This document shows positions 1 to 7,719 of a DNA stretch of 12,108 nt, piece by piece. Every line of letters begins with the position of its first letter. Position 1 is the first letter of the stretch. The DNA is from Christensenellaceae bacterium (GTDB lineage Bacteria > Bacillota > Clostridia > Christensenellales > SZUA-584): the NCBI GenBank assembly GCA_012719815.1, contig JAAXZP010000390.1, forward strand, positions 1 through 12,108, read 5' to 3'. A program made the translations under genes and the position numbers. The notes beneath the pieces are model-generated. The model saw nothing but the letters and a program-made list of their open reading frames with translations, was not told where the DNA came from and did no database searches.

Positions 1-25
1 CCGCATAGGGATATGTCTCGTTGAA

Positions 26-1207
26 TTACAGGTAGTAATTACCGTTCGCGTCTTTGTACTGGTTCATCTTCTCAACGCTGTCGATGACCAGGGTCGCATT
101 GGCATAGATGATCTTGCCGTCACCGGCGCCGTCGGTGAACATCAGCTTCTCATAGCCAGGCAGGCCGCCCGGATAACCGGAAGCTTCCGACAGGTTGAGA
201 TCCTCGTTGATGAGGTCACCGTTGCCATCCAGCATCATGACCGCCAGCGTGTGCATCGCATAAACGGTCAGGCCGGGATCCCACAGCGCCATGGCGTACA
301 GGGAGCCATCTTCCAGCTGCTTGGAAGCGATGGACGGCATGGAGGTGCCCACCACGGTGATTTTGCCGATCAGGCCCGCTTCGGCAACCGCCTCGGCCGC
401 GCCGGGAGCATCCTGAGAAGTCGCACCCTGGAAGCCCTTGAGGTTCGGATACGTGTTGATCATCTCAGCCATGATGGCCTTGGACTTCGCCTGCTCGTCG
501 TTGGTCTCGATCTTTCTCTTGACAGCCGTCATGTTGGGATACTTTTCTTGCTGCCGATTGTAGCCGCCCTCTTCCCACTGATTCTGAGAGGTCGCTGTCA
601 GACCGCCGACCGTCGTGTAGTATTCGCCCTCTTCGTTCATGCCCTTGGCCAGGTAGTCCATCAGGATAGCGCCATAAGCATAGTTGTCAAACGCCTCGAT
701 GTCATAGTCGCACTCCACCTGGTCGGTCGCCTCATGGCTGATCACCACAATGCCCTGCTCTCTGGCTTTCGCGAGAACCGGGTCAGCGGAAGACGGAGAG
801 AACGGGATAATGCAGATGGCATCCACGCCCGTCGCGATAGCGTCTTCCAGGAGCTGGTTAGTCGCCGCCGCGTCGGTTTCGGACGGGCCCGTCTGATAGC
901 AGTTGTTCCCCGTGTTCGCCGCAAACTCTTTCACCATGGTTTCGGTTCTGTCAAACCAGCCGATGCCGAGCAGCTTAACTGTCGTCATGATGGTGTAACC
1001 GGAACCAAGTGTGATGCCGCCAGCAGGCGCTTCCGGAGCTTCGCCGGGCTGTTCTGCCGGCGCTTCAGGGGCCTTGGACTCTTCTGCCGGCGCTTGAGGC
1101 GCCTGGCTCGCCGGGCTGGGAGCGCCGCCCTGGTCTGAACAAGCCGACATCAGCAGCATCCCGCACACCAGTGTGAAGACCACGATGCCTAGAAATACTT
1201 TCTTCAT
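26..1207 (-). CDS. sugar ABC transporter substrate-binding lipoprotein (RhaS/LsrB/RbsB type)
   Basis: 393 residues. A lipoprotein signal peptide (MKK, then a hydrophobic core) ends in the lipobox LMSAC, with lipidated Cys23. A low-complexity Ala/Pro/Glu linker (about 27-64) tethers a periplasmic-binding-like domain of the Peripla_BP_4 kind: VKLLGIGWFDRT (77-88), TGPSETDAA (106-114), EDAIATGVDAICIIPFSP (121-138), KAREQGIVVISHEAT (147-161), KITVVGTSMPS (282-292) and LYAMALWDPGL (303-313). The GPtexDaa and VGtsMPs/alWdP features are closest to rhamnose (RhaS) and autoinducer-2 (LsrB) binding proteins; the ligand cannot be fixed from sequence. GAGGAGG lies 7 bases before the ATG. Partner import genes (sugar ATPase and permease) are not in the window and may lie to the left, where only 25 bases remain. 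Confidence 0.93.
   Translation of the reverse strand: MKKVFLGIVVFTLVCGMLLMSACSDQGGAPSPASQAPQAPAEESKAPEAPAEQPGEAPEAPAGGITLGSGYTIMTTVKLLGIGWFDRTETMVKEFAANTGNNCYQTGPSETDAAATNQLLEDAIATGVDAICIIPFSPSSADPVLAKAREQGIVVISHEATDQVECDYDIEAFDNYAYGAILMDYLAKGMNEEGEYYTTVGGLTATSQNQWEEGGYNRQQEKYPNMTAVKRKIETNDEQAKSKAIMAEMINTYPNLKGFQGATSQDAPGAAEAVAEAGLIGKITVVGTSMPSIASKQLEDGSLYAMALWDPGLTVYAMHTLAVMMLDGNGDLINEDLNLSEASGYPGGLPGYEKLMFTDGAGDGKIIYANATLVIDSVEKMNQYKDANGNYYL
1052..1095 (-). repeat. 30-base-spaced direct repeat coding the lipoprotein linker
   Basis: TTCTGCCGGCGCTT occurs at 1052-1065 and again at 1082-1095, exactly 30 bases (10 codons) apart, inside the linker of the binding protein. It encodes two similar Ala-Pro-Ala-Glu segments. 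Such in-frame repeats readily gain or lose units, so the tether length may differ between strains. Confidence 0.7.
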
Positions 1208-1303
1208 ACCTTTTCCTCCTCTGAGTTATTCAATCGCGATGCGGCCGGCTGCGGATACATATCCCCAATATACTTTCCTGCCACATCAGAGAAATCATTC
1301 ATT
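1208..1303 (-). promoter_or_regulatory. 96-base gap before the sugar-binding protein, possible promoter
   Basis: This is the longest non-coding stretch. On the minus strand a TATATT at 1272-1267 could be a -10 box; the matching -35 (ATTTCT at 17 bases) is poor, so the promoter call is weak. A transcript from there would have a leader of about 50 bases, in which GAGGAGG sits 7 bases before the ATG at 1207. No hairpin plus T-tract terminator was seen after the DUF4340 gene. Confidence 0.3.
1253..1264. promoter_or_regulatory. 12-base palindrome next to the possible promoter
   Basis: GGATACATATCC is an inverted repeat with perfect 5-base arms around a 2-base centre. It lies just downstream of the TATATT, about where transcription would start, a usual place for a repressor operator. 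An ATCGCGAT palindrome also lies at 1233-1240, with the central CG that LacI-family operators often have. Neither is shown to be functional. Confidence 0.25.
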
Positions 1304-2641
1304 TTAGCTGGCCGGCTGCGCCGCTTCGGCGAACGCCGATATGAGTATGGCCAGATTTTTTGCCTTAATATAACCCGATACCGTTCCCGACCGGTTCAGC
1401 TCCACCGCGTAAAAATCGTTCATGTACCGGTGAAAACCGTATGTCAGCTCATTGCCGCCCCTTTTCAGGCGGATGGTGGCCTCGGGCCCGCTTGACATAT
1501 CCGTCTCGCCGGCAATGCCGCTGAACGTCAGCTCCGACAGGTAGGTGTACAACTTGTCGACTGTTTCTTTAGTCAGCATCCTGCCATTCAGCGCATAGCC
1601 GCCGTCTTTTTCCAGCAGCTCATAGGAAACTTCTCCCATCGTGATAAACACGTCCGCCGTCTGCTCCGTCGTCACCGGGAACAGCGCCGAGGGAATGATG
1701 TTGGGCGTTTCCATCTCCAGCAGGGCCTCAAAGCCGCTGGCCAGCTCGTACACGCCGTCCCGTCCCTCTTCCATGCAGTAATACCTGCCGCTGTCCGTTC
1801 GGTCCCCGATCAGTATCCTGACCGACTTTCCGCCCGCTTCCTCAAGGTATATATATGCCGAGGAATCGCCGAACCCGTACACGCCCGCCTCCTCATCGCT
1901 CACAAAAGCTGAATACCGCGGCGCTGCGAAGAACGTCTGCACCAGCGACACCGCCTGCGCGTTGGCTATCGCCGTAAACGGCGACGAGAGCATCCAGGTT
2001 TCCAGGCCGACGCTGGCCCCCTCGGGTATCTTCTCCATCGTGATGGGCACGCGCGGGCCGCTCGTCCGCATGATCTCAATCTTCACGAGCTTATCCGCAT
2101 CGATGTCGATGCTGAGGTCGCGCAATGCCCGGCCGGCTCTCTCCAGAATGCTGTAGCTGTCAAGGTCGTATACGTATATGGCGTCCGAGCCGCTGTATTT
2201 CATGAAAACGCCGTCGCGCGCCGAGGTGTACGCCCCGAAGCCAAATGTCATGGTGGTCCCGTCATTGAGGTCGATCTCGACCTGCATCACGGGATCATCC
2301 AGCCCGTACACCGACAGGTCTTCCACCGCGTCAAACAGCTTTTCTTTCGCGTAGAGGTAGCAGACCATTGTCAGCGCGGCCTCCATCGAATCCTGGTCGA
2401 GCTCGGCGTCTTTGTTGTTCCGGTATTCCCATCCGTCGCCCGTCCGCACGATATCGATCACGTTGCCGTCCTTTTTGATGCGCATCCCCGTCACCTTGGT
2501 GTAGGACACCTTGGAGACGCTGATGGAACGGCCTTCCTCACCGTCCTCGCTGTCCCCCAGCAGGAACACCAGCGATACCACGATGGCGGCCACCACGACC
2601 AGGCCCAGCACTATGAATATCCAGGTCTTCTTCAACGGCAT
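1304..2641 (-). CDS. DUF4340 membrane-anchored protein, cassette B
   Basis: 445 residues, ATG one base after the GldG-like stop, so strongly coupled to it. A single membrane helix at about 7-29 anchors an acidic linker (DSEDGEEG) and an extracytoplasmic region that reads as three DUF4340-like units. Unit 1: VSYTKVTGMRI, then GDGWEY, SVYGLDDPVMQVEI and DAIYVYDL. Unit 2: LVKIEIMRTSG, then AGVYGFGDSSAYIYL and RDGVYEL. Unit 3, shorter: ADVFITMGEVSYEL, then FYAVELNRSGTVSGYIKAKNL, similar in layout to the end of the cassette A protein. The function of DUF4340 proteins is not established; membership of an envelope complex with the GldG-like protein is inferred from gene order. It is the last gene of the ABC block. 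Confidence 0.9.
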   Translation of the reverse strand: MPLKKTWIFIVLGLVVVAAIVVSLVFLLGDSEDGEEGRSISVSKVSYTKVTGMRIKKDGNVIDIVRTGDGWEYRNNKDAELDQDSMEAALTMVCYLYAKEKLFDAVEDLSVYGLDDPVMQVEIDLNDGTTMTFGFGAYTSARDGVFMKYSGSDAIYVYDLDSYSILERAGRALRDLSIDIDADKLVKIEIMRTSGPRVPITMEKIPEGASVGLETWMLSSPFTAIANAQAVSLVQTFFAAPRYSAFVSDEEAGVYGFGDSSAYIYLEEAGGKSVRILIGDRTDSGRYYCMEEGRDGVYELASGFEALLEMETPNIIPSALFPVTTEQTADVFITMGEVSYELLEKDGGYALNGRMLTKETVDKLYTYLSELTFSGIAGETDMSSGPEATIRLKRGGNELTYGFHRYMNDFYAVELNRSGTVSGYIKAKNLAILISAFAEAAQPAS

Positions 2642-2642
2642 C

Positions 2643-4127
2643 CTACCTGCGCTTTCTTCTTATCCAGATCACCAGACCCGCCGCAATGATGGCGAGCGGT
2701 ATCACCGCTATCACGATTATCTCCAGCACAAGCGCCTGTGCGCTGTTGGTAAACTCCATCGCGCCCATGAGCATGCTCTTGGCCGGTATGTTCAGGTTGT
2801 TGGTGTTTTCCGCCAGCACGCCCACGGTGTTGAGAATCAGCGCCTGGTTGGCCGGGCGCTCGATGCCCTCGCTGCTGGACTGCACGAAGGACGACGTGCT
2901 GAACAGCGCGATTTTGGAATCGCCGTACTGCGCCACCGCGCCCAGCGTGAACGGCCCTCTCGGGTCGCCCTCTTCATAGGAAGCCGACATCGTAGTGCTA
3001 ACCTTCTTCGCCCATGTGTTGGCGTCGGACTCCAGCAGTACGCCCGCCTTCACGTTCGCGCCGGACGCGATGGTAATACTGCTGCAATCCATCAGCACCG
3101 GCGTCAGGTTGTTATTTATCAGCGGGTTGGTGATGGCGTGGCCGTACATCGTCGGCACCAGGCCGGTCACCCGCTGGTAGAGCTTCGCGCTGTCGCCGCC
3201 GATGATATAATCCTTGTTGACATTGAGCCCGTACATCATCAGCAGCGCGTTAAAGTTCTTAAGGTCGTCCACCACGATCTGCGTATACCCGGTGGACGGA
3301 TTGAATATCACGTAATCCATCAGGAATATCGCATTGCCGCCGTTTTCAAGGAATTCCTTTATGGACTCGTACTCGGCCGTGGAAAGGTCCTCCCCGGGGC
3401 TGACCACCATGAGCAGGTCGTATTCGGGGTCCAGCTTCTCGGTGCTTATAGTCGAGTCGTACGTCTCCACCTCGTAATTGAGCGAGCTGAGCGCAATGAC
3501 CAATTCGCTGAGCTGTTCCTTGGTATATTCGCTGTGGCCCGCCAGCAGCTTCACCGTATACGCCACCCCCGTCTGGATGTAGACGATGGCGGAAGTCACG
3601 CGCGCCTCGGCATTGAACGTATAGACATATGTGCCGGTCGGGTCTATGGAATACAGCTCGAAAACCGAATACACCTTGTACAGCGTGCGCGAAGCATTGG
3701 TGACGATCAGCGAGCCGGCCTCAATGCCTTCGCCCTGCGGGTCAAATTCCGCGGTAAACCCGGGGTTCAGCGTCGTGTCTACATTCTCGTAATGGAACCG
3801 GTCGGAATACGCGTCATAGGTGCGCATCAGCTCCACCACGCGCGTGTCCTCGCGGCCTTTGGTGTACAGCGTATACACATACACGTCCTGGTCCAGCTCG
3901 TCCAGTATTTTCTTGGTGGTATCGGATATGCTGTAATACTGCCGCTCCGACATGTCCACTCTCCAGTTGAACTTGTCGTCCAGCACGTGGGCCAGCACGT
4001 TGACGCCCAGCACCACCAGCACCATCACCACCACCGAGACAATCGCGGTAATGCGGTAAACGCGCCGCCTTCCGGCGCCCAGAGACGGTATGTTTTTTTT
4101 CGGTGTATTTTTTGCGTTCTTTTCCAT
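2643..4127 (-). CDS. GldG-like ABC auxiliary protein, cassette B (intact)
   Basis: 494 residues. A basic cytoplasmic stretch (residues 1-25) leads to a membrane helix at about 26-48, then a large extracytoplasmic domain of the GldG/ABC_transp_aux type: MSERQYYSISDTTKKIL (59-75), VKLLAGHSEYTKEQLSELV (192-210), a Rossmann-like part with DLLMVVSPGEDL and FLENGGNAIFLMDYV, HAITNPLINN, and GPFTLGAVAQYGDSKIALFS. A second membrane helix at about 465-488 precedes the tail RRKRR. GldG is known from Bacteroidota gliding motility, where it works with GldA and GldF; in this setting gliding is not implied. The start at 4127 is preferred to ATG 4160 (which lies inside the permease gene) because AGGGG sits 8 bases upstream. 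The permease stop is 17 bases before. The next gene begins one base after its TAG. A run of eight A (minus strand) at 4093-4100 lies near the start. Confidence 0.92.
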   Translation of the reverse strand: MEKNAKNTPKKNIPSLGAGRRRVYRITAIVSVVVMVLVVLGVNVLAHVLDDKFNWRVDMSERQYYSISDTTKKILDELDQDVYVYTLYTKGREDTRVVELMRTYDAYSDRFHYENVDTTLNPGFTAEFDPQGEGIEAGSLIVTNASRTLYKVYSVFELYSIDPTGTYVYTFNAEARVTSAIVYIQTGVAYTVKLLAGHSEYTKEQLSELVIALSSLNYEVETYDSTISTEKLDPEYDLLMVVSPGEDLSTAEYESIKEFLENGGNAIFLMDYVIFNPSTGYTQIVVDDLKNFNALLMMYGLNVNKDYIIGGDSAKLYQRVTGLVPTMYGHAITNPLINNNLTPVLMDCSSITIASGANVKAGVLLESDANTWAKKVSTTMSASYEEGDPRGPFTLGAVAQYGDSKIALFSTSSFVQSSSEGIERPANQALILNTVGVLAENTNNLNIPAKSMLMGAMEFTNSAQALVLEIIVIAVIPLAIIAAGLVIWIRRKRR

Positions 4128-4144
4128 CTGCGTTACCCCTGTTC

Positions 4145-4855
4145 TCAGCCCTTGCTCCATCTTCTGCGTTCAACCGCCTTTACCGTGAAAAACAGAAACA
4201 GGGTCGTCATTGTCAGAAAATAGATGATAGCCGCAATATTGAGCGTTCCCTCCGTAAAGCTGGAGAACTTCCCGTAAAGCGACAGCGCGCTGAGTATCGC
4301 GTAAAGCGTATTGTCGGACAGCGACGGTATCAGCGTATCGGAAAGCCACAGCAAAAACAGTATGCCCATGGTAACAATGCAGGCCGTCAATTGGTTCTCC
4401 GTCACGGACGACACGAACAAACCTATCGAGATAAACGTCGCGCCCAAAAGCGCCATGCCGATATACCCCAGCACGATTTCACCCCAATACGGATTTCCGA
4501 ATATGTACAGCGCTATGGGGAATACCAGCGTGACCACCAGCGTCACGCACAGCACCGCCAGGGCGGAGAAGTATTTGCCGGCCACTATTTTCGTGATGGA
4601 AACCGGCGCGGTCAGCAGCAGCTGGTCGGCCTTGCTCTTGCGCTCCTCGGCAAAGCTTCTCATCGTCAGTATGGGCGTGATCAGTATCAGAGCGTAGCTG
4701 ACGCTGGAGACCACGCTGACAAAGCTCGCCGAGCCGCCGATGATGTTGGTGCTCGTAAAGAACACGCCGCATACCAGCATGCACACTGCCATGAATATGT
4801 ATCCGATCATCGTCGTAAAATCCGACTCGCACTCTCTCCGGAATATCGCCTTCAT
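4145..4855 (-). CDS. ABC-2 type permease, cassette B (GldF-like, short form)
   Basis: A 236-residue membrane protein with about six hydrophobic segments (near 17-37, 46-63, 97-118, 127-149, 156-172 and 206-226), close to the usual GldF length. The coupling segment TPILTMRSFAEERKSKADQL (60-79) followed by LLTAPVSITKIVAGKY is the family hallmark and aligns with the cassette A permease. The C-terminus VERRRWSKG carries the usual RRW ending. It starts in the ATGA overlap with the ATPase gene, with AAGGA 3 bases upstream of the ATG, so ATPase and permease output should be coupled. It likely pairs as a homodimer, or with the cassette A permease as a heterodimer; the sequence does not say which. Substrate unknown; most ABC-2 systems export. 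Confidence 0.93.
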   Translation of the reverse strand: MKAIFRRECESDFTTMIGYIFMAVCMLVCGVFFTSTNIIGGSASFVSVVSSVSYALILITPILTMRSFAEERKSKADQLLLTAPVSITKIVAGKYFSALAVLCVTLVVTLVFPIALYIFGNPYWGEIVLGYIGMALLGATFISIGLFVSSVTENQLTACIVTMGILFLLWLSDTLIPSLSDNTLYAILSALSLYGKFSSFTEGTLNIAAIIYFLTMTTLFLFFTVKAVERRRWSKG

Positions 4856-5805
4856 GCGTCCTTACCTTCTTTCCTCATCGCAGCCTCCGTCAGTTCCAGG
4901 AACACGTCCTCCAGCGAATGCTCAACCGGCCTCAGCAGCGTCACCGTGGCGCCGGCCTGCGCCACTGCCCTGGACACGGTTTCGGCAACATCGGCGCCCG
5001 GCTTGATGGTGATGTAATACCGGGGAGCCCCGTTGTACGGCTTCTTTTTCTTGACTTCGGCCACGCCGTCAATATTGGCCAGCACGGCGTAAAGGTCTTC
5101 GCCGTCTCTGGCGGCCAGCTCCAGCACCCGTCCGCTGCCCGAAGGGCTGAGCAGGTGCTCCACCGTGTCGTCCGCCAGCACCACGCCCCTGTCGATGATG
5201 ACCAGGCGTGTGCAGATGTCCACCAGCTCGCTGAGTATGTGCGAGGAGATGATCACGGTATGTTTTTTGCCGAGGCTGCGGATCAGGGCGCGTATCTCCA
5301 CGATCTGCTTGGGGTCCAGGCCGCTGGTGGGCTCATCCAGCATGATGTTTTCCGGATTGCCGCACAGCGCCTTCGCGATGCCCACGCGCTGCCGGTAGCC
5401 CTTGGACAGGTTGCCGATCAGCCGGTTCTGCACTTCCACAAGTCCCACATTTTCGATGATGTCCTTCAGGTGGTCGCGGATATCGTTTTTGGGAACGCCC
5501 ATCAGCTGGCAGACGAAATGCAGGTATTTGTATACCGTCATCTCGTTGTAGAGCGGCGGAAACTCCGGCATATAGCCCAAATGGCGCTTTGCCTCCACCG
5601 GCTCTTTCAGTATGTCGTGCCCGTTGATGGTCACGGTGCCCTCGTCGGAGGAAATGTACCCCGCAATGATGTTCATGGTGGTGGATTTTCCCGCGCCGTT
5701 CCTTCCCCCCAGGCCCACAATTTCGCCCTTGCGCGCCGTGAAGGATACGTTGCGCACCGCCGCATTGATGCCGTAAGTTTTGTACAAACCCTTTACTTCT
5801 ATCAT
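4852..5805 (-). CDS. ABC transporter ATP-binding protein, cassette B (GldA-like)
   Basis: A 317-residue cytoplasmic ATPase, the same length as its cassette A paralogue. Motifs: Walker A GRNGAGKST (34-42), signature LSKGYRQR (133-140), Walker B IMLDEP (154-159) with catalytic Glu158, D-loop SGLD, H-loop His189 in SSHILSE, then a C-terminal extension ending in LEDVFLELTE. As in cassette A, the Q-loop reads GYMPE with Glu. Just before Walker A it has GLGGRNG where almost all relatives read GxLGPNG; the Pro-to-Arg change does not remove the nucleotide-binding Gly-Lys-Ser/Thr core. The start at 5805 is chosen because GGAGG lies 5 bases upstream and MIEVKGLYKTYG matches the family opening; an upstream Met at 5841 would overlap the previous stop. 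It ends in ATGA shared with the permease start, a classic coupling overlap, and starts 25 bases after the cassette A DUF4340 gene with no terminator between. Confidence 0.95.
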   Translation of the reverse strand: MIEVKGLYKTYGINAAVRNVSFTARKGEIVGLGGRNGAGKSTTMNIIAGYISSDEGTVTINGHDILKEPVEAKRHLGYMPEFPPLYNEMTVYKYLHFVCQLMGVPKNDIRDHLKDIIENVGLVEVQNRLIGNLSKGYRQRVGIAKALCGNPENIMLDEPTSGLDPKQIVEIRALIRSLGKKHTVIISSHILSELVDICTRLVIIDRGVVLADDTVEHLLSPSGSGRVLELAARDGEDLYAVLANIDGVAEVKKKKPYNGAPRYYITIKPGADVAETVSRAVAQAGATVTLLRPVEHSLEDVFLELTEAAMRKEGKDA

Positions 5806-5830
5806 CTTTTCCTCCAACACCTGAGGCTCT

Positions 5831-7099
5831 TTAAGCCCCAAGTATGCTCAGCAGCCCCTGGATGTCCCTCTTGTTCACCAGCTGTATATAGCCTAGGAAA
5901 TCCGTGCTGTAAAAGTCGTCGTCATATTTCCTGAACACAACGGTATATGTCACCTGCGGGTCCTCCGTATATGCGGTGATGCGCACATCCGCGTCCCCTG
6001 CGGGCTGCTCATGAGCAATGCCCTCGGCGCGCAGGGAGGTCAGCGCATAGTAGAAGTCCCACGCTTTGCCGTATTCCTTAAAATCCAGTCTGACCGAATC
6101 TCCGCCATGCTCCACCGTCGCGTATGTCAGCCTTGAATATCCCACCGGAAACACCTGGCGGTTCATGTAATCCCCTGCATCGGTATCCGCCAGCAGCTCC
6201 GGCGTCTGCGGATCAAAGGCGTATACCACTTTTCTGTCCGGCAGCCAGGCGTAATACTGCCCGTCTTCGCTCTGGCTCCCCACATGGACGGTGAGGCTTC
6301 CGCCGCCATATGAGATCACCGCGGTGGCGGCCGGCGCATCCAGCCCGCAGGCTGCCATCGTTTGTTCATCCGGCTTGTAGGCCACGCACACCGTCGGCCT
6401 CATGCCGGTCACCGCCGTCACCAGCTCTTTCGCCTTCTGCGCGTCCGCGGGCGACGCGTCCGCGAAAGCCCACGTCAGCTTATCAAAGCCGCCCGGCAGC
6501 CCGTCCGGGTGCTGCACCAGCTCAAAGCGGCCGTTGGCGTTCTCCAGCGCCACCGACTTCACCTGCGACGCCTCGATCTCCAGCAGCTTGCCGCGCTCAG
6601 CCATCGCCAGCAGCGTGTGGCTGAACCGCCTGGCAAAGCCGCTGCTCACCATGTAGATGGCGCCGCCCGTGCGGATATACACGATATCCGCCGTTTCGTT
6701 GACGCTTCCCACCTCGCATTCAAACACCCTGCCGTCCAGCGCCACAGCCCTGATGCGGCAGGCGGGGGTGCTCAGGCCGTACACCGCCGGGTCGCCCTTA
6801 TCTATCATGCCCACAGCGGTCAGCGATGCCAGCGCGTCTTCCATATCGCCTACGTAGGCGGTGTTCAGAGGAAAGTCCCTGTCCGGCGCGTAAACCCAGT
6901 CGCCGCCTTGCCGGACAAAGGTCAGCTCTTCTTCGGACCGCATGATGCTGATCTCGCTGATGCCTTCCGCGCTGAACAGCACCGTTTGCTGCGGCTCTTC
7001 CTCCTTGGCTGCCAGCGCCGTATAGATCAGGTATCCCGCTATCATGAGTACGGATATGCCCGCCGTCACAACAAGCGCCACGAGCCTTCTCCGCTTCAC
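5831..7099 (-). CDS. DUF4340 membrane-anchored protein, cassette A
   Basis: 422 residues, GTG start with AGGAGG 8 bases upstream, overlapping the previous stop by 3 bases. A basic start (MKRRR) and one membrane helix at about 7-30 leave the rest outside the cytoplasm. That part looks like three tandem DUF4340-type units. Unit 1 begins near ISEISIMRSEEEL and includes GGDWVY and VYGLSTPACRI. Unit 2 begins near VKSVALENANG, includes a CGLDAPAAT version of the YGLd.P motif and ends with YYAWLPDRKVVYAF. A shorter unit 3 ends with FYSTDFLGYIQLV. DUF4340 proteins are usually found next to GldG-like ABC auxiliary genes, as here; they have no known biochemical activity, and a role as an extracytoplasmic part of the ABC complex is inferred. 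It is only distantly similar to the cassette B DUF4340 protein. Confidence 0.88.
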   Translation of the reverse strand: MKRRRLVALVVTAGISVLMIAGYLIYTALAAKEEEPQQTVLFSAEGISEISIMRSEEELTFVRQGGDWVYAPDRDFPLNTAYVGDMEDALASLTAVGMIDKGDPAVYGLSTPACRIRAVALDGRVFECEVGSVNETADIVYIRTGGAIYMVSSGFARRFSHTLLAMAERGKLLEIEASQVKSVALENANGRFELVQHPDGLPGGFDKLTWAFADASPADAQKAKELVTAVTGMRPTVCVAYKPDEQTMAACGLDAPAATAVISYGGGSLTVHVGSQSEDGQYYAWLPDRKVVYAFDPQTPELLADTDAGDYMNRQVFPVGYSRLTYATVEHGGDSVRLDFKEYGKAWDFYYALTSLRAEGIAHEQPAGDADVRITAYTEDPQVTYTVVFRKYDDDFYSTDFLGYIQLVNKRDIQGLLSILGA

Positions 7100-7719
7100 T
7101 TCTTCAGCCTCCTGCGCACATACACGACGCTGCCCGCAATCAGCGCCGCCGCCGGCAGCACCGCCGTGATCACCGCAACCATCACGTTTTTAAACGTGGT
7201 GGGTAGGGTCAGGTAAGCTCTCAGCGTCGATTTGGGACGGACGTTGATGCTGCTCTCCTTTTCGCACATCCATCCCAGCGTATTGACAAACAGGTCGGTA
7301 TTGCTGCCCGAAACGATCTCGTCCACCTGGTCCAGTATCATCATGTCTGAGCCGTACCACGCCAGCCGGATGTTGGTATCCCCGTAGTTTTCCTCAGCGG
7401 CCAGCCCCAGGGCAAACGGCCCGCTGATGTCGCCCGGCTCCCTGTCGAACGTCTCGGTGTTGTTGGGGTCCACCTTGGAATAGGATTTGCCCGAGCTCAT
7501 CAGCAGCGGCGTCACCGTCACAGTGCTGCGGTGCATCTGCGTCTCCCGAAGCCCCATCGCCGTCGGCACCAGCACATCGGCTTTTTCCTCTATGAGCGGG
7601 TTGGTGATATCATGGGGCTGGATATCCGGCAGCAGGTAGTAGGAATACCCGGATATGCTGTGCGCCCCGCTGCCCTCGATGACAACGCCCCTTACCGGCT
7701 CCATGCCAAAGGACGCCAT
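7096..7719 (-). CDS. GldG-like auxiliary protein, C-terminal half (cassette A)
   Basis: 207 residues in the -1 frame relative to the N-terminal half, overlapping it by 28 bases. It holds the second half of the extracytoplasmic domain, with blocks shared with the intact paralogue: HDITNPLIEE (36-45), ISGPFALGLAAEE (98-110) and an NTLGW segment (146-150). A C-terminal membrane helix at about 179-201 is followed by the basic tail RRRLKK. The ATG at 7719 has no recognisable ribosome binding site, so it would depend on re-initiation or frameshifting if it is made. Its TGA overlaps the GTG start of the DUF4340 gene in the sequence GTGA. Confidence 0.75.
   Translation of the reverse strand: MASFGMEPVRGVVIEGSGAHSISGYSYYLLPDIQPHDITNPLIEEKADVLVPTAMGLRETQMHRSTVTVTPLLMSSGKSYSKVDPNNTETFDREPGDISGPFALGLAAEENYGDTNIRLAWYGSDMMILDQVDEIVSGSNTDLFVNTLGWMCEKESSINVRPKSTLRAYLTLPTTFKNVMVAVITAVLPAAALIAGSVVYVRRRLKK
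7108..7113 (-). promoter_or_regulatory. consensus ribosome binding site supporting a GTG start
   Basis: A perfect AGGAGG on the minus strand, 8 bases before the GTG at 7099. It lies inside the end of the broken GldG-like gene and decides the GTG start of the DUF4340 gene; this DUF4340 protein can thus be translated despite the upstream frameshift. Confidence 0.8.

Noticed and set aside
1243..1320. GGCCGGCTGCG found twice (1243-1253 and 1310-1320)
   Set aside because: An 11-base match, one copy inside the end of the DUF4340 coding sequence; likely chance in GC-rich DNA.
4092..4100. Run of eight A followed by C (minus strand), matching an in-frame A-AAA-AAC slippery heptamer near the start of the intact GldG-like gene
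   Set aside because: The -1 product would be a low-complexity, basic shadow frame of under 120 residues with no domain, and the 0 frame is fully conserved. The tract is better explained by Lys/Asn codons in the basic N-terminus.
2511..4223. Very long plus-strand open frame (570 codons), with others at 251-1138, 4103-5017, 4918-5934, 6362-7216, 9383-10249 and 10766-11893
   Set aside because: All are antisense to well-supported genes with clear domains. Their products are rich in His, Arg, Gln and Val with no recognisable domain, as expected from the complement of GC-rich coding sequence.
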